64,000 nt of DNA from Janthinobacterium sp. 17J80-10 (GCF_004114795.1 NZ_CP035311.1:2976001-3040000), one strand, 5' to 3'. Positions 39,301 through 49,344 are shown, counted from the first letter of the stretch. Notes: a model not told the origin generated them from the sequence alone. Numbers and translations are program-made.

Positions 39301-39591
39301 TCAAGCAATGAGAGGGCCGTCAAAATCTACCGAGCGGAAGCAACCGTATTGCTTGACACGGAGATCCACCGGTTCAGTTATGCGATAGAAGCGCAGATTA
39401 TCCGTCGCTGCATCGATTTCAGCTAACAAGGCACGCTCCAATTGCTCAAACTGCATTTCGTCAATCGTGCATTCGAATACAGATTTCTGCACACGCTGCC
39501 CGATACGTTCACAAGTCTTTGCAACTCGCCTGAGTCGCTTACGACCTGCAGCGGTTTCAGTAGAAACGTCGTAGGTGACAATAATGAGCAT
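39301..39591 (-). CDS. cas2: CRISPR-associated Cas2
   Basis: Cas2 is the small dimeric core of the spacer integration complex with Cas1. The 96-residue protein starts [20 protein letters not shown], with the conserved strand-1 Asp (TYDV) and [14 protein letters not shown], and ends in the conserved RFYRI strand and extra C-terminal residues. Position at the end of the cas operon beside the leader is typical for type I-C. The gap to cas1 is 8 bases. Confidence 0.95.
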   Translation of the reverse strand: MLIIVTYDVSTETAAGRKRLRRVAKTCERIGQRVQKSVFECTIDEMQFEQLERALLAEIDAATDNLRFYRITEPVDLRVKQYGCFRSVDFDGPLIA

Positions 39592-39599
39592 CCGGGTTC

Positions 39600-40634
39600 C
39601 TATTTCGCCAGATAAGGCAAATAGTCATCCATCTCGCCCCGGATGGTGCGCGCAATAAAACGGGCCTGGATAAAGGGAAGCAAACCAATGGGGACTTTAT
39701 TTTCGGTGAGTGGATGAGTGATTTCTTCCTGTTTGCGTTCTTGCCAAGCCGTGACAACAGTGCGGCGGCCTTTGTCGCCGAGCATAACGGCACCGCCTTC
39801 GCGTTCGTCAAAATCGGCCTCAGTGATCTGTACACGGTTAATAAGGGTAAGCGCCAGCCTGTCGCAGATTATAGAACGGAATTCTTCCTGCAAATCCAGC
39901 GCGAGTGCTGCACGACCTGGACGAATCGCATGAAAAATTCCGAGTTGCACATCCAGCCCTGCAGCTTCGCAGGCAGAACGGCAGTCGTTCATGCTCATCG
40001 CATAAAGAAAGGAAATCAATGCATTGAAGCGATCCAGTGGCGGGCGACGAGTACGTCCATTCAATGCAAACGATGAACGTAACGGGGCTTTGACAATAAG
40101 ATTGAGGGCGGAAAAATAGCCGCGCGCAGCCTCGCCTTCCACGCCACGAAGTTGATCCAGCGTCGTGGCCGTGGCCGTTGCACGCAGCGATGCGGCAAGA
40201 TTGTCGGCACTGCGCGTGAGCGTCGCCGCCTCTTCTGCATTTGCGGCTTCTCGCGCGCCTCGCTGCAGATTGGTACGACTGTTTTTGAGTTTTCCAGCCA
40301 CCACGGAACGTGCAAATTCCAAAGAGAATACGGCATCGGACACCACCCGATGATGGGCTTGGCGCAACAGGATATTGCCAGAGACAGCGCCTTCAAGCCG
40401 CGCCTTGAATCGACCTGCATTATCCAAAAGCACCAGCGATTTTCCTTCATCGGCCAGCCTGTGCATCAGCGCGGGCGACACCATAATATTGCCAAAACAG
40501 ACTAGTCCGCCCAAATGATGAAGCGGCACCTGCAGCTTTTTTTCATGTTCAACGTCAATGCGCAAAGTGGCGTTGTCAAGATGCGCATAGGCGTTTGGCG
40601 TCATCACGTAAAGGGTATTCTGTACAGTGTGCAC
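39600..40634 (-). CDS. cas1: CRISPR-associated integrase Cas1 (type I-C)
   Basis: Cas1 cuts and joins new spacers into the array. The start is best placed at the GTG at 40634: GGAGG lies 7 bases upstream, the GTG follows the cas4 stop by one base, and the protein then begins [20 protein letters not shown] as in I-C homologues. This gives 344 residues. Metal ligands of the family are visible in [10 protein letters not shown] (Glu), [22 protein letters not shown] (His and Asp/Glu). A longer ATG-started version at 40700 would overlap cas4 and lacks similarity. Confidence 0.94.
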   Translation of the reverse strand: MHTVQNTLYVMTPNAYAHLDNATLRIDVEHEKKLQVPLHHLGGLVCFGNIMVSPALMHRLADEGKSLVLLDNAGRFKARLEGAVSGNILLRQAHHRVVSDAVFSLEFARSVVAGKLKNSRTNLQRGAREAANAEEAATLTRSADNLAASLRATATATTLDQLRGVEGEAARGYFSALNLIVKAPLRSSFALNGRTRRPPLDRFNALISFLYAMSMNDCRSACEAAGLDVQLGIFHAIRPGRAALALDLQEEFRSIICDRLALTLINRVQITEADFDEREGGAVMLGDKGRRTVVTAWQERKQEEITHPLTENKVPIGLLPFIQARFIARTIRGEMDDYLPYLAK

Positions 40635-40635
40635 T

Positions 40636-41262
40636 TTACGCCTCCGGGTTAAATAAGTTGAGTCTTTGTTGACGTTGCCGATCACGCTGCGCCATCGCAT
40701 CTGGCTGACAAATATCTTTCAGCGAACATTCCTTGCAGCGGGCATCGTTGACCGGCGGCGGCAGCCTGCCCGACGACAGCATCGCACGAATGGCATCTGT
40801 GGTCGCTATCACCAGCTGTCTGAGTACCGGTGTGATGAGAACTTCCCGGCGCCGGTGGCTGCTGGCATGAAAAATGGCCCCGCTTGGCACGGGACGATCC
40901 AGCATCTCTTCCAGGCAAATCGCTTGCGCGGCAAGCTGAATATCGTCATGCAATTTCTGCCGTTTGGCACCGTGCTTGAACTCGACCGGATACACCCTGC
41001 CATCCGGGTGAAATTCAACCAGATCGGCCTTGCCAATCAGGTTGTAGCAATCACTCCACACCGGTAATGCGCGCTCGACACGCACACCCGCCTTGATTTC
41101 ATATCCCGGCGTATCAACCAGATGATGCACGGCCTGCCCGCGCACGGTATGGATATTCTCCTCGAACGCCTGCTCCAGATGGATCAGACCGCACTGGCGT
41201 GGGCAATAGATCCAGTGTTGCAGGGCCGAGATTGCAACGGCTTCATCTGCGGAATTTGTCAT
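40636..41262 (-). CDS. cas4: CRISPR-associated exonuclease Cas4 (type I-C)
   Basis: Cas4 trims prespacer ends and helps select PAM-proximal orientation. The 208-residue protein has the four iron-sulfur cysteines C20, C176, C179, C185 (with C24 near C20) and a RecB nuclease core with Asp80 (GKAD), Glu94 and Lys96 (VEFKHG). The start (MTNSADEAVAIS) fits. It precedes cas1 by a single base and follows cas7c by 28. Confidence 0.93.
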   Translation of the reverse strand: MTNSADEAVAISALQHWIYCPRQCGLIHLEQAFEENIHTVRGQAVHHLVDTPGYEIKAGVRVERALPVWSDCYNLIGKADLVEFHPDGRVYPVEFKHGAKRQKLHDDIQLAAQAICLEEMLDRPVPSGAIFHASSHRRREVLITPVLRQLVIATTDAIRAMLSSGRLPPPVNDARCKECSLKDICQPDAMAQRDRQRQQRLNLFNPEA

Positions 41263-41290
41263 GGAAAATCTATCCGCGTTGCGTCAAGTT

Positions 41291-42175
41291 TCAGCAAGAC
41301 TTATTCAACAGCGTCACGCCTGCGGGCAGATCGGCATCTTGAACCATCACATCATAATCAGCAAAGCTGCGCGGCACGTCCACGCCTTCCTTACGCGTTG
41401 CGCGGATTCGCCCGAACAGACTGTGCGCAGGGGCATTGCCAAGTTCCAAATCGTGCTTGAATACGTACAGTCCGCGCGTACTCATCTCACCTCGTGCGGC
41501 AGATCGGTCGTGCTCAAACATCTGAATCAGCGCCTGCCAAAATAATTCCAGATCGTCTTCGGAAAAATCTGTTTGCTTGGCGAGGAAGCTAGAAACGAAG
41601 CCGTGCGCCATATAGAGACCGTAGGGAATCGTGTGCTTACGCCCCATGGTGCGGTTATCACCTCCCTGTTTTTCCGCTTCTGCCTCGGTGGCAACGGCCA
41701 TACGCGTAATCGAGTGTTCCTGGGCGATGATCGGATCGATGGAACGGGCAAAAGTAAGCTGCACCGGGCCGCGAACCTGCCCGCAATTGATTCCGGTAGA
41801 CATGACGGCGCCGAAAGTCCGTACGTCAAAAAAATTGCGGCACATCCATTTTCGCGCATCATCGACGGCATCGCCACCCTTGCGTTTTTTATCATCTCCC
41901 GTAAGCATATCTTCGCGCCCGATGCCGACATAAGCCCGCTTGTGCTGGTTGTTGAGGACAGCTTTTTCTTTTACATAAATTTCATACGGAGGCTGTTCAC
42001 CCCTCGCCATGCCGACAAAATTTCGCACCTTGCGTTTCAGACAAACATCCGTCACGAGGCCGTGACCAGTTTCGGCATCTAGTCGCGGCAAATTCCCCGC
42101 ATCAGGGTCACCGTTAGGATTGCCGTCTTTTACGTCGAAAAGCAGAACAAAATCGTAGCGATTGGTCAGGCTCAT
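41291..42175 (-). CDS. cas7c: Type I-C Cascade backbone protein Cas7c (Csd2)
   Basis: Cas7c forms the helical backbone that covers crRNA. The 294-residue protein begins [33 protein letters not shown], the standard Cas7/Csd2 start, and includes [13 protein letters not shown] and later [29 protein letters not shown], with the repeat-associated RRM fold. It overlaps cas8c by 4 bases. Confidence 0.95.
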   Translation of the reverse strand: MSLTNRYDFVLLFDVKDGNPNGDPDAGNLPRLDAETGHGLVTDVCLKRKVRNFVGMARGEQPPYEIYVKEKAVLNNQHKRAYVGIGREDMLTGDDKKRKGGDAVDDARKWMCRNFFDVRTFGAVMSTGINCGQVRGPVQLTFARSIDPIIAQEHSITRMAVATEAEAEKQGGDNRTMGRKHTIPYGLYMAHGFVSSFLAKQTDFSEDDLELFWQALIQMFEHDRSAARGEMSTRGLYVFKHDLELGNAPAHSLFGRIRATRKEGVDVPRSFADYDVMVQDADLPAGVTLLNKSC

Positions 42176-42546
42176 TTGGATTCCTCTTGGTTGTTGGTGG
42201 ATTCTGCTTTAGTGAAAAAAGATTGGCGTTGGTGGTAGTAACCGAGGGCAAATCGGCCTTGATCTGGTAAAGCGAGAATGCGGGGAAAGCCATCAAGCCC
42301 GCCCATGATTTCGCCAATCAGTCTTTCCATCTGCACGGCGCGTCCTTTCGGAAGTTTGCCAAGGTGATGATTTTTTAATCGCAGTAGCGTTGTGAAGACG
42401 GCGACCGGCGTGCTGGACGCAGCACTGTAATAACGGTCGCGTATGGTTGCGTTGAGGCCGGGGCTAGCCTCTTCTTGAATTTTTTCCAGGGTCGCAAATA
42501 ATCGCCCCAAAAGATAAGCTGGATTGGCGTTTGTCTGGTCGAGCAT
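42172..42546 (-). CDS. cas11c: Cas11c, made by internal translation of cas8c
   Basis: An in-frame ATG at 42546 inside cas8c is preceded by AAGGA with a 10-base gap, and would give a 124-residue protein starting [20 protein letters not shown]. Type I-C systems are known to produce Cas11c this way from the 3' part of cas8c, and its size (about 14 kDa) and start next to [11 protein letters not shown] fit. Small-subunit Cas11c stabilises the non-target strand in the Cascade. The sequence evidence is good but expression is not shown. Confidence 0.75.
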   Translation of the reverse strand: MLDQTNANPAYLLGRLFATLEKIQEEASPGLNATIRDRYYSAASSTPVAVFTTLLRLKNHHLGKLPKGRAVQMERLIGEIMGGLDGFPRILALPDQGRFALGYYHQRQSFFTKAESTNNQEESK

Positions 42547-43920
42547 AGCTTGAAATTCCTTCTCGGATGCGAATGCGGTAAGGTTGGCACGACGAATGAT
42601 TCGATTCAATGAAGCTTTGATGGCGGCAGCGCGCGCATAGGTAGGTTTTTGTTCCGCCCGGGTGCGTTGTACAGCCAAGTTAAGCAATGGTGCTGGATAA
42701 GGTAAGCCTTGCAAAATGGCACGCATAACTTCGCCACCCAAGTTGGGCGGGATGTTGTCGGCTTTGCCTTGCACCGCGAGCGACGTCAACAGCCTAAAAA
42801 GTGACAGATGTTCCGGGTCGTGCGGTGCCCGCGCTATCTTGATATCGTCGAAATGACGGGCGATCCGCTGAGCGAGTTCATTAGCAGGCGCAGTTTCCCA
42901 AAACCGGATAGCGATCCGCGCAGCGTTGGGCGACAGCCCCAGGACATGGAAGCGGGTATCTGCGGCGCCGTGGGAAAATTTTCCGGACTGGACTGACTGA
43001 TACAGCACCTTCAAAGCATCCGTTCCCCGGTCAGGATCGTCTTTGGGCGGCTCGCCAAACAAATCAGGCAATACAGCCTCCAGGTCATGTACTTCTTTCG
43101 CCCAGAAAACGGTGGAGGCATCGCCGACCTGGATGCGTTGGCGGGAGTCGCGCGCCAGCAAGTGATTGAGGGCCGTGGTGTAGGCAAAAACGGCGGGTTT
43201 CCCGAGAGGGGCATTCGCACCTTGTACCTTGCCGTAGGAGTTGAACGCATCTAGGTTGAAAGAAACAATGTTCGCGCCGGATGTTTGTGCACCCCATACA
43301 CCCTTGATGGCTGGGTGCAAACGTTCAATCGTAGCAGCGCTGCCACTAACGAGGCAGACACCATCAGGCGTAACGCCATCCGTCGTCACAGCGGTTGCTG
43401 CAACAATCAGGGGACGCTGGCAAACCAGCTCCATATCGCCATGCAGTCGAAATGTCATGACTGGATTGGTGAGAAGAATCTCTGGCCACACAGTAAAGGC
43501 CTCGAATTGTATGAGATCGAAGCCGCTGAAAAACGCAAGAATCGCTTGTATCCCGGCATCGTTTAACGCGTCCGGCGGCAAGCCTGCCAGTCGTGTGCGA
43601 AATGCCGCGTGCTGTTCAGCAACGCGCTCCGGCTTGCCTTTGGTATCCACCCCAAGTACATATTCGGCCGTATCCCAAAGAAGGTTGGCGACAACTCCGG
43701 AGGTTTTTTTCGCGCCCTGCGGCACCAGAAAACGCTGACCAATTTTTTTCTTTACTTCTAATGTGCGCGTATCGGCCAGATTGACGAGCCGCCCTTCCGC
43801 ATCAATTTCGATGACAAATGGGATTTCTTTTTCTTCGAGGCCAAAAGCCGGCAGCCGATCTTGGGGATCGGGTGAACGTTGACAGCGCAAGTAGTAGTCG
43901 CTAAGCGCTTGCAGAATCAT
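42172..43920 (-). CDS. cas8c: Type I-C large Cascade subunit Cas8c (Csd1)
   Basis: Cas8c recognises the PAM and recruits Cas3. The 582-residue protein starts [27 protein letters not shown], typical of Csd1. Further along are [14 protein letters not shown], and the C-terminal helical part [20 protein letters not shown], which in this family also appears as a separate small protein. It overlaps cas5c and cas7c by 4 bases each, giving tight coupling. Confidence 0.95.
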   Translation of the reverse strand: MILQALSDYYLRCQRSPDPQDRLPAFGLEEKEIPFVIEIDAEGRLVNLADTRTLEVKKKIGQRFLVPQGAKKTSGVVANLLWDTAEYVLGVDTKGKPERVAEQHAAFRTRLAGLPPDALNDAGIQAILAFFSGFDLIQFEAFTVWPEILLTNPVMTFRLHGDMELVCQRPLIVAATAVTTDGVTPDGVCLVSGSAATIERLHPAIKGVWGAQTSGANIVSFNLDAFNSYGKVQGANAPLGKPAVFAYTTALNHLLARDSRQRIQVGDASTVFWAKEVHDLEAVLPDLFGEPPKDDPDRGTDALKVLYQSVQSGKFSHGAADTRFHVLGLSPNAARIAIRFWETAPANELAQRIARHFDDIKIARAPHDPEHLSLFRLLTSLAVQGKADNIPPNLGGEVMRAILQGLPYPAPLLNLAVQRTRAEQKPTYARAAAIKASLNRIIRRANLTAFASEKEFQAMLDQTNANPAYLLGRLFATLEKIQEEASPGLNATIRDRYYSAASSTPVAVFTTLLRLKNHHLGKLPKGRAVQMERLIGEIMGGLDGFPRILALPDQGRFALGYYHQRQSFFTKAESTNNQEESK

Positions 43921-44582
43921 CCTCGCACCTCTTCACTATTCCACGCCGGCACATTAATTGCGCCATTTTCCAGCCGGGCACGGAAGAAGCGTGGCGTCGG
44001 ATCGCTTGGTTTGGTGAAATCCAAGTCGTGCAGCATGAAGCCAAGTTCACGCGTCTCGGTTATCGGCATGGGTTCTGCCGCGATGTCTGTCACTAGCCGA
44101 AAGTGGGCGGCAAACTCTCGGCAACCAAGATAAGGCTGGTTGACGCATTGCCCCCGACTGGCGCGTCGTTCGAACATCTCGTAATACTTGTTGGCGTGCG
44201 CGCCCGCATCACGCTCAGGGAAAAATTCCAAATCGGCATGGACGCGATAAGCCACGTCGCGCAGAAACAGCCCGGCGCGCTGCTGGCGCTCATCCTCGAT
44301 GTTGAGGCCGAGAATGGCTGCGCCGCCTTTCATCACAGTCTCCACGTTGCGGGTGGAAACCACGCTGGCGACTTCATTGCGGCGCAGGTTGATCCAGTGG
44401 ATGGGCTTCAATACTTCGATCTGGTGAATATGCCAGCGAATGGCTGGTTTCCACAGAATGGCTTCGAAACAGGCGCGCGCGGCGGAAGGGGTCATTACGT
44501 CATAGCTGACACGTTCGACTTTCATTTCTGGGCGGGTAAAGCAGGCAAAGTCCCCGGAGAGTTCAAGGCAATAGCGTTTCAA
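43917..44582 (-). CDS. cas5c: Type I-C Cas5c (Cas5d) crRNA endoribonuclease
   Basis: In type I-C, which lacks Cas6, Cas5c cuts the pre-crRNA and caps the 5' handle. The 221-residue protein starts MKRYCLELSGDFACFTRPEMKVERVSYDVMTPSAARACFEA, with the RRM fold and the conserved YDVMTPSAARA segment; candidate catalytic residues (Tyr46-Lys-His type) cannot be fixed by eye. It overlaps cas8c by 4 bases and follows cas3 by 11 bases. Confidence 0.93.
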   Translation of the reverse strand: MKRYCLELSGDFACFTRPEMKVERVSYDVMTPSAARACFEAILWKPAIRWHIHQIEVLKPIHWINLRRNEVASVVSTRNVETVMKGGAAILGLNIEDERQQRAGLFLRDVAYRVHADLEFFPERDAGAHANKYYEMFERRASRGQCVNQPYLGCREFAAHFRLVTDIAAEPMPITETRELGFMLHDLDFTKPSDPTPRFFRARLENGAINVPAWNSEEVRG

Positions 44583-44593
44583 GACAGATCCTT

Positions 44594-46900
44594 TCAGGCG
44601 ATGAATGCCTGGGCAGAAGGCAAAACGCCTTCGATAATTAGCCCCAGTTGGTCGTGATACAGAAAATCATTTTTTTGCACGAATAGCCCGGGAATAATTT
44701 CTTCCACATCGCCTTGCGCGAGAAGGCGCATCGCATCTCGACGCGGGACAGTAACGGTGTAGCGTTGCAGCTTTCGCATCAGCCAGCGGTCAGGGCCATC
44801 TTTTCTAAGGGCATTCAGCCATTTCTCTATCGCCTCGTCATTGCCCTCCGCACCACGATAGCGGACGATAACGGGCGCACTATCTTCATCCTGAATGAGT
44901 TTGAATTTTTCAGCGGCGGTGCGAAAATTGATTGCAAGGGTTTGTCCATCAACTTCAAGCAACTTAACTATTCCTTGCGCATCCAGATCGCAGGCATGAT
45001 AGAGCTTTTCGAAATAACTGGAAAACAGGACACGTTCCAGCGGCTTTCCGATATGGCCATACAACACACTGCGGCAAGCATCCTCGGCCTTGCGTAACTG
45101 ACCTTGCGGCGAGAGTTGGGGCGGAATAAACACCACAACTTCACCCTGCGCCAACTTGCCTTCCCTGTTACAGCGTCCAGCGGCCTGCGCGAGCGAATCT
45201 AGCCCGGCCAATGCCCGATACACCACCGGAAAATCCACATCGACGCCGGCTTCCACCAACTGCGTACTGACCACGCGTGTCAGAATACCGTCCTTAAGTT
45301 GCGCTTTGATTTTTTGAATGATTTGCGAGCGATGTTCGCCACACATCAGCGCCGACAGATGCAAGGTGCCTTCCGGCATGCGCTGCCAAAGTTCGCGCGC
45401 ATCTTTGCGGCGATTGACGATGGCGAGTACGGAACCGCGTTGATTGATTTCTTCCGCCAATACATCCCAACTCATGGGCGTGTTCCAGTCTGCGGGCAGG
45501 CGCACCTTGACCCGCTCCAATGCCCGGTAGAGCACGTCCGGGTCGCTCATGATCTCGCGCACATTGTCGAGGCCACGCATATTGTTCCTGGCATCGAAGT
45601 ATTCACGCGTCGACAGCGCCGGCTGGGTAGCGGTGGACAACACGACTGTGACGCCATAATGTATTGTCAGCAGATTTAGCACGTCGAGAATTGGCTGTAA
45701 AAACTCCGGCGGCAAAAGCTGCGCTTCATCCAGTACCACAACGGAATCAACGATGTTATGCAACTTGCGGCAGCGGGAAGTTTTGGCGGCGAACAGGGAT
45801 TCGAAAAATTGGACATTGGTAGTGACGACAACCGGCGCATCCCAGTTTTCGCAGGCTAGATGGCTTTTGTGGTTTTCCTTTTCTGGATCGGCATCAGCAT
45901 TGCTGTGATGCTCGATCACGGCATCGCCAAAAATGGAACGGAAAATGTCGGCCGTCTGCTCGATGATGCTGGTGTAAGGTATGACGTAAATGATGCGTCG
46001 TTTTTCGAAGCGCTTGGCGTGTTCCAGGGCGAATGCAAGGCTGGATAGTGTCTTTCCACCGCCGGTGGGAACGGTCAGGGAGAACAGGCCGGGGGCATCA
46101 TATGCTTTCTCGCGACATTGACGCAGGATGTCGGCGCGCAGCAAGTTAACCGCTGTGGCATCTGCTGTGAGCGTCTTGCTGGTCATGAACCGATCAAATT
46201 GTTCGAGCAGGTTTTGTATATTCGGCCAGCCAACACGTTGCGCGGACTTGTCAGCATCCATGTAAGCCTCGGTATCGAGACGGTCAGCGTCGATCAAGCA
46301 CGAAAAAAGCATTCGCACCCATAAAGCGAAACCATCCTTGCCGCCGGGTATGTCGCGTAAATCCGGTACAAATGCACCGTGATCGAGAATGTCGGCTGGT
46401 GGCTGCTGCGCCAACGCTTCATTAAATTCATCGCGACTGTCCGCTTTGCCAAGACGATCATCGAGTCCGCCGAACCAGTCATATAGCCCGGCATGGTGCC
46501 CGGCAATAAGATAAGCCAATACCCGCCCCGCCACATCAAATCGGTCACACGCAAGCAGCGCGCCGGCAGTAGAGTGCGGTGCTTTACCCGCTTCGCCATT
46601 GATATGTGCATCAACCTCGAAGCCACTAGCTTGACGAATGTAATGTTGAAAACGTGGCCGGTATTTGCCCAGGTCGTGCCACAAACCCGCGAGATGCGCC
46701 CAGTCGGAGCTATTGAAGCGACTGGCACTCAGTGATGCCAAACGCGCCACTTCCCGCAGATGCTCATCCAAGCCGTGCGGCTCCCGCCATACATCGTTTT
46801 TGTCTTTTGCAGCGTGAGCAATAGGCTGACTTCCACTCATAGACGGGCCCTTTTTGACATACTTTTGTTGGGTTTGACAATACGGAGCAGGTTCGCTCAT
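44594..46900 (-). CDS. cas3: CRISPR-associated helicase/nuclease Cas3
   Basis: Cas3 degrades the target DNA after Cascade binding. The 768-residue protein has an N-terminal HD nuclease (HDLGK at 75-79, HS at 109, HH at 135-136) and an SF2 helicase: Walker A TVPTGGGKT (276-284), VIPYTSIIEQT, DEAQ (391-394), and a motif VI-like QAAGRCNREGK. Both halves look intact. Starts at 46900 or at the ATG at 46840, which has an AAGGG site, are both possible. The next gene upstream is the WYL regulator. Confidence 0.94.
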   Translation of the reverse strand: MSEPAPYCQTQQKYVKKGPSMSGSQPIAHAAKDKNDVWREPHGLDEHLREVARLASLSASRFNSSDWAHLAGLWHDLGKYRPRFQHYIRQASGFEVDAHINGEAGKAPHSTAGALLACDRFDVAGRVLAYLIAGHHAGLYDWFGGLDDRLGKADSRDEFNEALAQQPPADILDHGAFVPDLRDIPGGKDGFALWVRMLFSCLIDADRLDTEAYMDADKSAQRVGWPNIQNLLEQFDRFMTSKTLTADATAVNLLRADILRQCREKAYDAPGLFSLTVPTGGGKTLSSLAFALEHAKRFEKRRIIYVIPYTSIIEQTADIFRSIFGDAVIEHHSNADADPEKENHKSHLACENWDAPVVVTTNVQFFESLFAAKTSRCRKLHNIVDSVVVLDEAQLLPPEFLQPILDVLNLLTIHYGVTVVLSTATQPALSTREYFDARNNMRGLDNVREIMSDPDVLYRALERVKVRLPADWNTPMSWDVLAEEINQRGSVLAIVNRRKDARELWQRMPEGTLHLSALMCGEHRSQIIQKIKAQLKDGILTRVVSTQLVEAGVDVDFPVVYRALAGLDSLAQAAGRCNREGKLAQGEVVVFIPPQLSPQGQLRKAEDACRSVLYGHIGKPLERVLFSSYFEKLYHACDLDAQGIVKLLEVDGQTLAINFRTAAEKFKLIQDEDSAPVIVRYRGAEGNDEAIEKWLNALRKDGPDRWLMRKLQRYTVTVPRRDAMRLLAQGDVEEIIPGLFVQKNDFLYHDQLGLIIEGVLPSAQAFIA

Positions 46901-46976
46901 TCATCGGCCTTTAAATGCACATTTACTCTCAATCTAAATGAAGCCAGGCTCATGGCATGCGCCACCACATAAACAT

Positions 46977-47951
46977 CTACATATTTTTTATAGACACCAC
47001 CCCCTTTTCTAACTGTGCCGCCACTTTTACTTGCAAACCCGATGGCCCGAGCACAACAACTTCCGGCACATGCCGCAATATATCCATCAACAATTCCCGG
47101 TCATCGCTGTACGGCACCCGCAGCACATAATGCCCATCCTCCTCAAAGAAAGACTCCTGCTGCGGATGCCAGCTTTCCCGGCTGACCCAGCGCGCCCGTT
47201 CAGGAGAAAACCGTAATACAGCCCATTGCAGCTCTGCTCCACTGAAAATACCGTAACCTGCAGTGAAAACCGCATCGAGGTCCGCATCGGGGATATTCAG
47301 CGCAGCGTCGTCCAGCAATTCAATGCCCCGGATGGCATCAAGCGAAAACGAACGTATGTCCTCCCGCAAATGGCACCATGCATCCAGATACCAATTGTCC
47401 CGGTAATAGGTCAAGCGTTGCGGCGAGAGTGTGCGGGATTCGGTAGCATTGCGGCCGCGATGAAAATATTGGATGGTGATCTGACGCCGGTTGAGCACGG
47501 CGGTGCTGGCAAGCCCAAACGACGCGGGGTTGATCTGGTGGGCATTGGCCCGCAACACGCGTATCCGCCGCTGCACTTCTTTACGGGGCACATCCGGACT
47601 GTCGAGCAATCGATACAGGCGATCAAGTAGGGGCTGGATATGCGGCGTAAGTAATCCGGGCTGCAATTCCTGCAGCAATTGTTGCATGCTCAGCAATGCA
47701 TGGATTTCATCGGCGTTGAACCACATGCCAGGCAATTCATGTCTACCACCCCGCACTGTCGCTTTCAGACGATATCCCCCTGCCTCGGTATCGTATTCAA
47801 TTGGAACGTCCATGCGATCACGCAGGTAAGCCAGATCGCGCTTGAATGTCGCCAGTGATATGCCCAGAACTTCCAGAAATTTAGTCCTGGGCACCACCCG
47901 ATACTGGCTTAAAAGCGTTTGAATTCGGTACAGGCGTTCTGTGCGATCCAT
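46977..47951 (-). CDS. WYL-domain transcriptional regulator upstream of cas3
   Basis: The 324-residue protein has an N-terminal HTH of the DeoR/HTH_11 type (MDRTERLYRIQTLLSQYR, SLATFKRDLAYLRDRM) and a WYL domain (around 150-230) with YYRDNWYLDAWCHLREDIRSFSLDAI; the WYL triad appears as WYL in NWYLDAWCH. A C-terminal WCX domain follows. WYL regulators are often encoded beside CRISPR-Cas loci and bind nucleic acid or nucleotide ligands. It lies 76 bases upstream of cas3 in the same direction, so it likely controls, or is co-transcribed with, the cas operon. Confidence 0.88.
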   Translation of the reverse strand: MDRTERLYRIQTLLSQYRVVPRTKFLEVLGISLATFKRDLAYLRDRMDVPIEYDTEAGGYRLKATVRGGRHELPGMWFNADEIHALLSMQQLLQELQPGLLTPHIQPLLDRLYRLLDSPDVPRKEVQRRIRVLRANAHQINPASFGLASTAVLNRRQITIQYFHRGRNATESRTLSPQRLTYYRDNWYLDAWCHLREDIRSFSLDAIRGIELLDDAALNIPDADLDAVFTAGYGIFSGAELQWAVLRFSPERARWVSRESWHPQQESFFEEDGHYVLRVPYSDDRELLMDILRHVPEVVVLGPSGLQVKVAAQLEKGVVSIKNM

Positions 47952-48217
47952 ATCAATTACCGAAGAGTTGATCGTCTATTTTAACCATTTGTACAATTTT
48001 TGTTGTCCGATTGCATTTATTAATTGCAATAAACATTACTCCTTGCCCATTTCAGGCCAATGAAATTCCTCATAGCATCCGCACAAAGCACGGTATCTAG
48101 TGAGGGCGAAGCCTGCCAAATTGGCTGCGACGGTTGATCGGTATTGACAGCAGAATTTCATCGCCCACCCGCCCTAAGCTATAATGTCCGGTTTTACCGC
48201 ACACACTAAAATCCATC
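47952..48217. other. Divergent intergenic region between the WYL regulator and prfB
   Basis: This 266-base stretch has no supported gene. It is A/T-rich at the WYL side, with the 8-bp palindrome TTGTACAA and an ATTGCA/TGCAAT inverted repeat at about 48012-48032 that could be regulator sites. A TATAAT box at 48180-48185, 32 bases before the prfB ATG, with a weak TTTCAT -35 box 18 bases upstream, is a candidate prfB promoter. The right end of the island probably falls here. Confidence 0.5.
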
Positions 48218-49322
48218 ATGGAAGCAGAACGCCTCAACGCCCTCTCCGCCCTGCTGGCGGACCTCACCATCCGTGAGGTTGAACTTCGGGGGTATCTTTG
48301 ACTTCGCTGCGAAGTCAGAGAAACTAGAGCAAGTCAACGCCGAGCTGGAAGACCCGAACGTCTGGAATGACCAGAAGCGGGCCCAGGACCTCGGCCGTGA
48401 AAAGAAATCCCTCGAAGCCATCGTCACCTCGCTGACCGAGATCGAATCCGGCCTGCGCGACGCCACCGACCTGTTCGAGATGGCGCGCGAGGAAGGCGAT
48501 GAAGACACCGTCGTCGCCATCGAAGCCGATGCCGAAGAACTGCGCAAGCGCGTCGAAGGCATGGAATTCCGCCGGATGTTCAACAATCCGATGGATGCCA
48601 ACAACTGCTTCATCGACATCACCGCCGGCGCCGGCGGCACCGAGGCGCAAGACTGGGCTTCGATGATCATGCGGCAATACCTGCGCTATTGCGAGCGCAA
48701 GGGCTTCAAGACCGAAATCCTGGAACAGTCCGACGGCGAAATCGCCGGCATCAAGACTGCCGCGATCAAGGTCGAGGGCGACTATGCCTACGGCTTCCTG
48801 CGCACCGAAACCGGCGTGCACCGCCTGGTGCGCAAGTCACCGTTCGACTCGGCCAACGGTCGCCACACGTCGTTCTGCAGCCTGTTCGTCTACCCGGAAG
48901 TGGATGACTCGATCGAGATCGACATCAACCCGGCCGACGTGCGCGTCGACACCTACCGCGCTTCCGGCGCGGGCGGCCAGCACATCAACAAGACCGACTC
49001 GGCCGTGCGCCTGACCCACGGCCCCTCGGGCATCGTGGTGCAGTGCCAGAACGACCGCAGCCAGCACCGCAACCGCGCCGAAGCCTGGGACATGCTGAAG
49101 TCCAAGCTGTACGAGCTGGAATTGCGCAACCGCATGAGCGAGCAGCAAAAGCTGGAAGACTCCAAGACCGATGTGGGCTGGGGCCACCAGATCCGCTCCT
49201 ACGTGCTGGACCAGTCGCGCATCAAGGATTTGCGCACCGGTCACGAAGTCGGCAATACCAAGGCCGTGCTGGATGGCGACCTCGACGACTTCATCGGCGC
49301 TTCGCTCAAGCAAGGCGTTTAA
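48218..49322 (+). CDS. prfB: Peptide chain release factor RF2 with programmed +1 frameshift
   Basis: RF2 ends translation at UGA and UAA. The ATG at 48218 opens a short frame of 27 codons that meets an in-frame TGA at 48299-48301. The reading shifts +1 at the CTT just before it and goes on as [12 protein letters not shown] to 49322. The shift site is the standard GGGGG-TAT-CTT-TGA-C, with an internal Shine-Dalgarno-like G-run upstream. Downstream are the GGQ motif ([18 protein letters not shown]) and the anticodon-like SPF ([12 protein letters not shown]). An inverted repeat folds over the shift site. lysS follows after 22 bases. Confidence 0.95.
48296..48320 (+). promoter_or_regulatory. Hairpin at the prfB frameshift site
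   Basis: TGACTTCG (48299-48306) and CGAAGTCA (48310-48317) form a perfect 8-bp stem with a CTG loop; with the preceding CTT and following GAG it extends to 11 pairs, one of them G-U. The slippery CTT codon and the TGA are within the stem. The coding sequence alone may produce it, and its effect on frameshifting is unknown. Confidence 0.5.
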
Positions 49323-49344
49323 CAATACCAACAGGCATTACCAC

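Noticed and set aside
37464-39323. Several open frames of 60-209 codons across 37.5-39.3 kb with repeated arginine-rich peptides
   Set aside because: They are translations of the CRISPR repeat and spacers; the repeated peptide comes from the 37-bp repeat.
40635-40700. Upstream extension of cas1 to an ATG at 40700
   Set aside because: It overlaps the end of cas4 and has no similarity to Cas1; the GTG at 40634 has an ideal ribosome-binding site.
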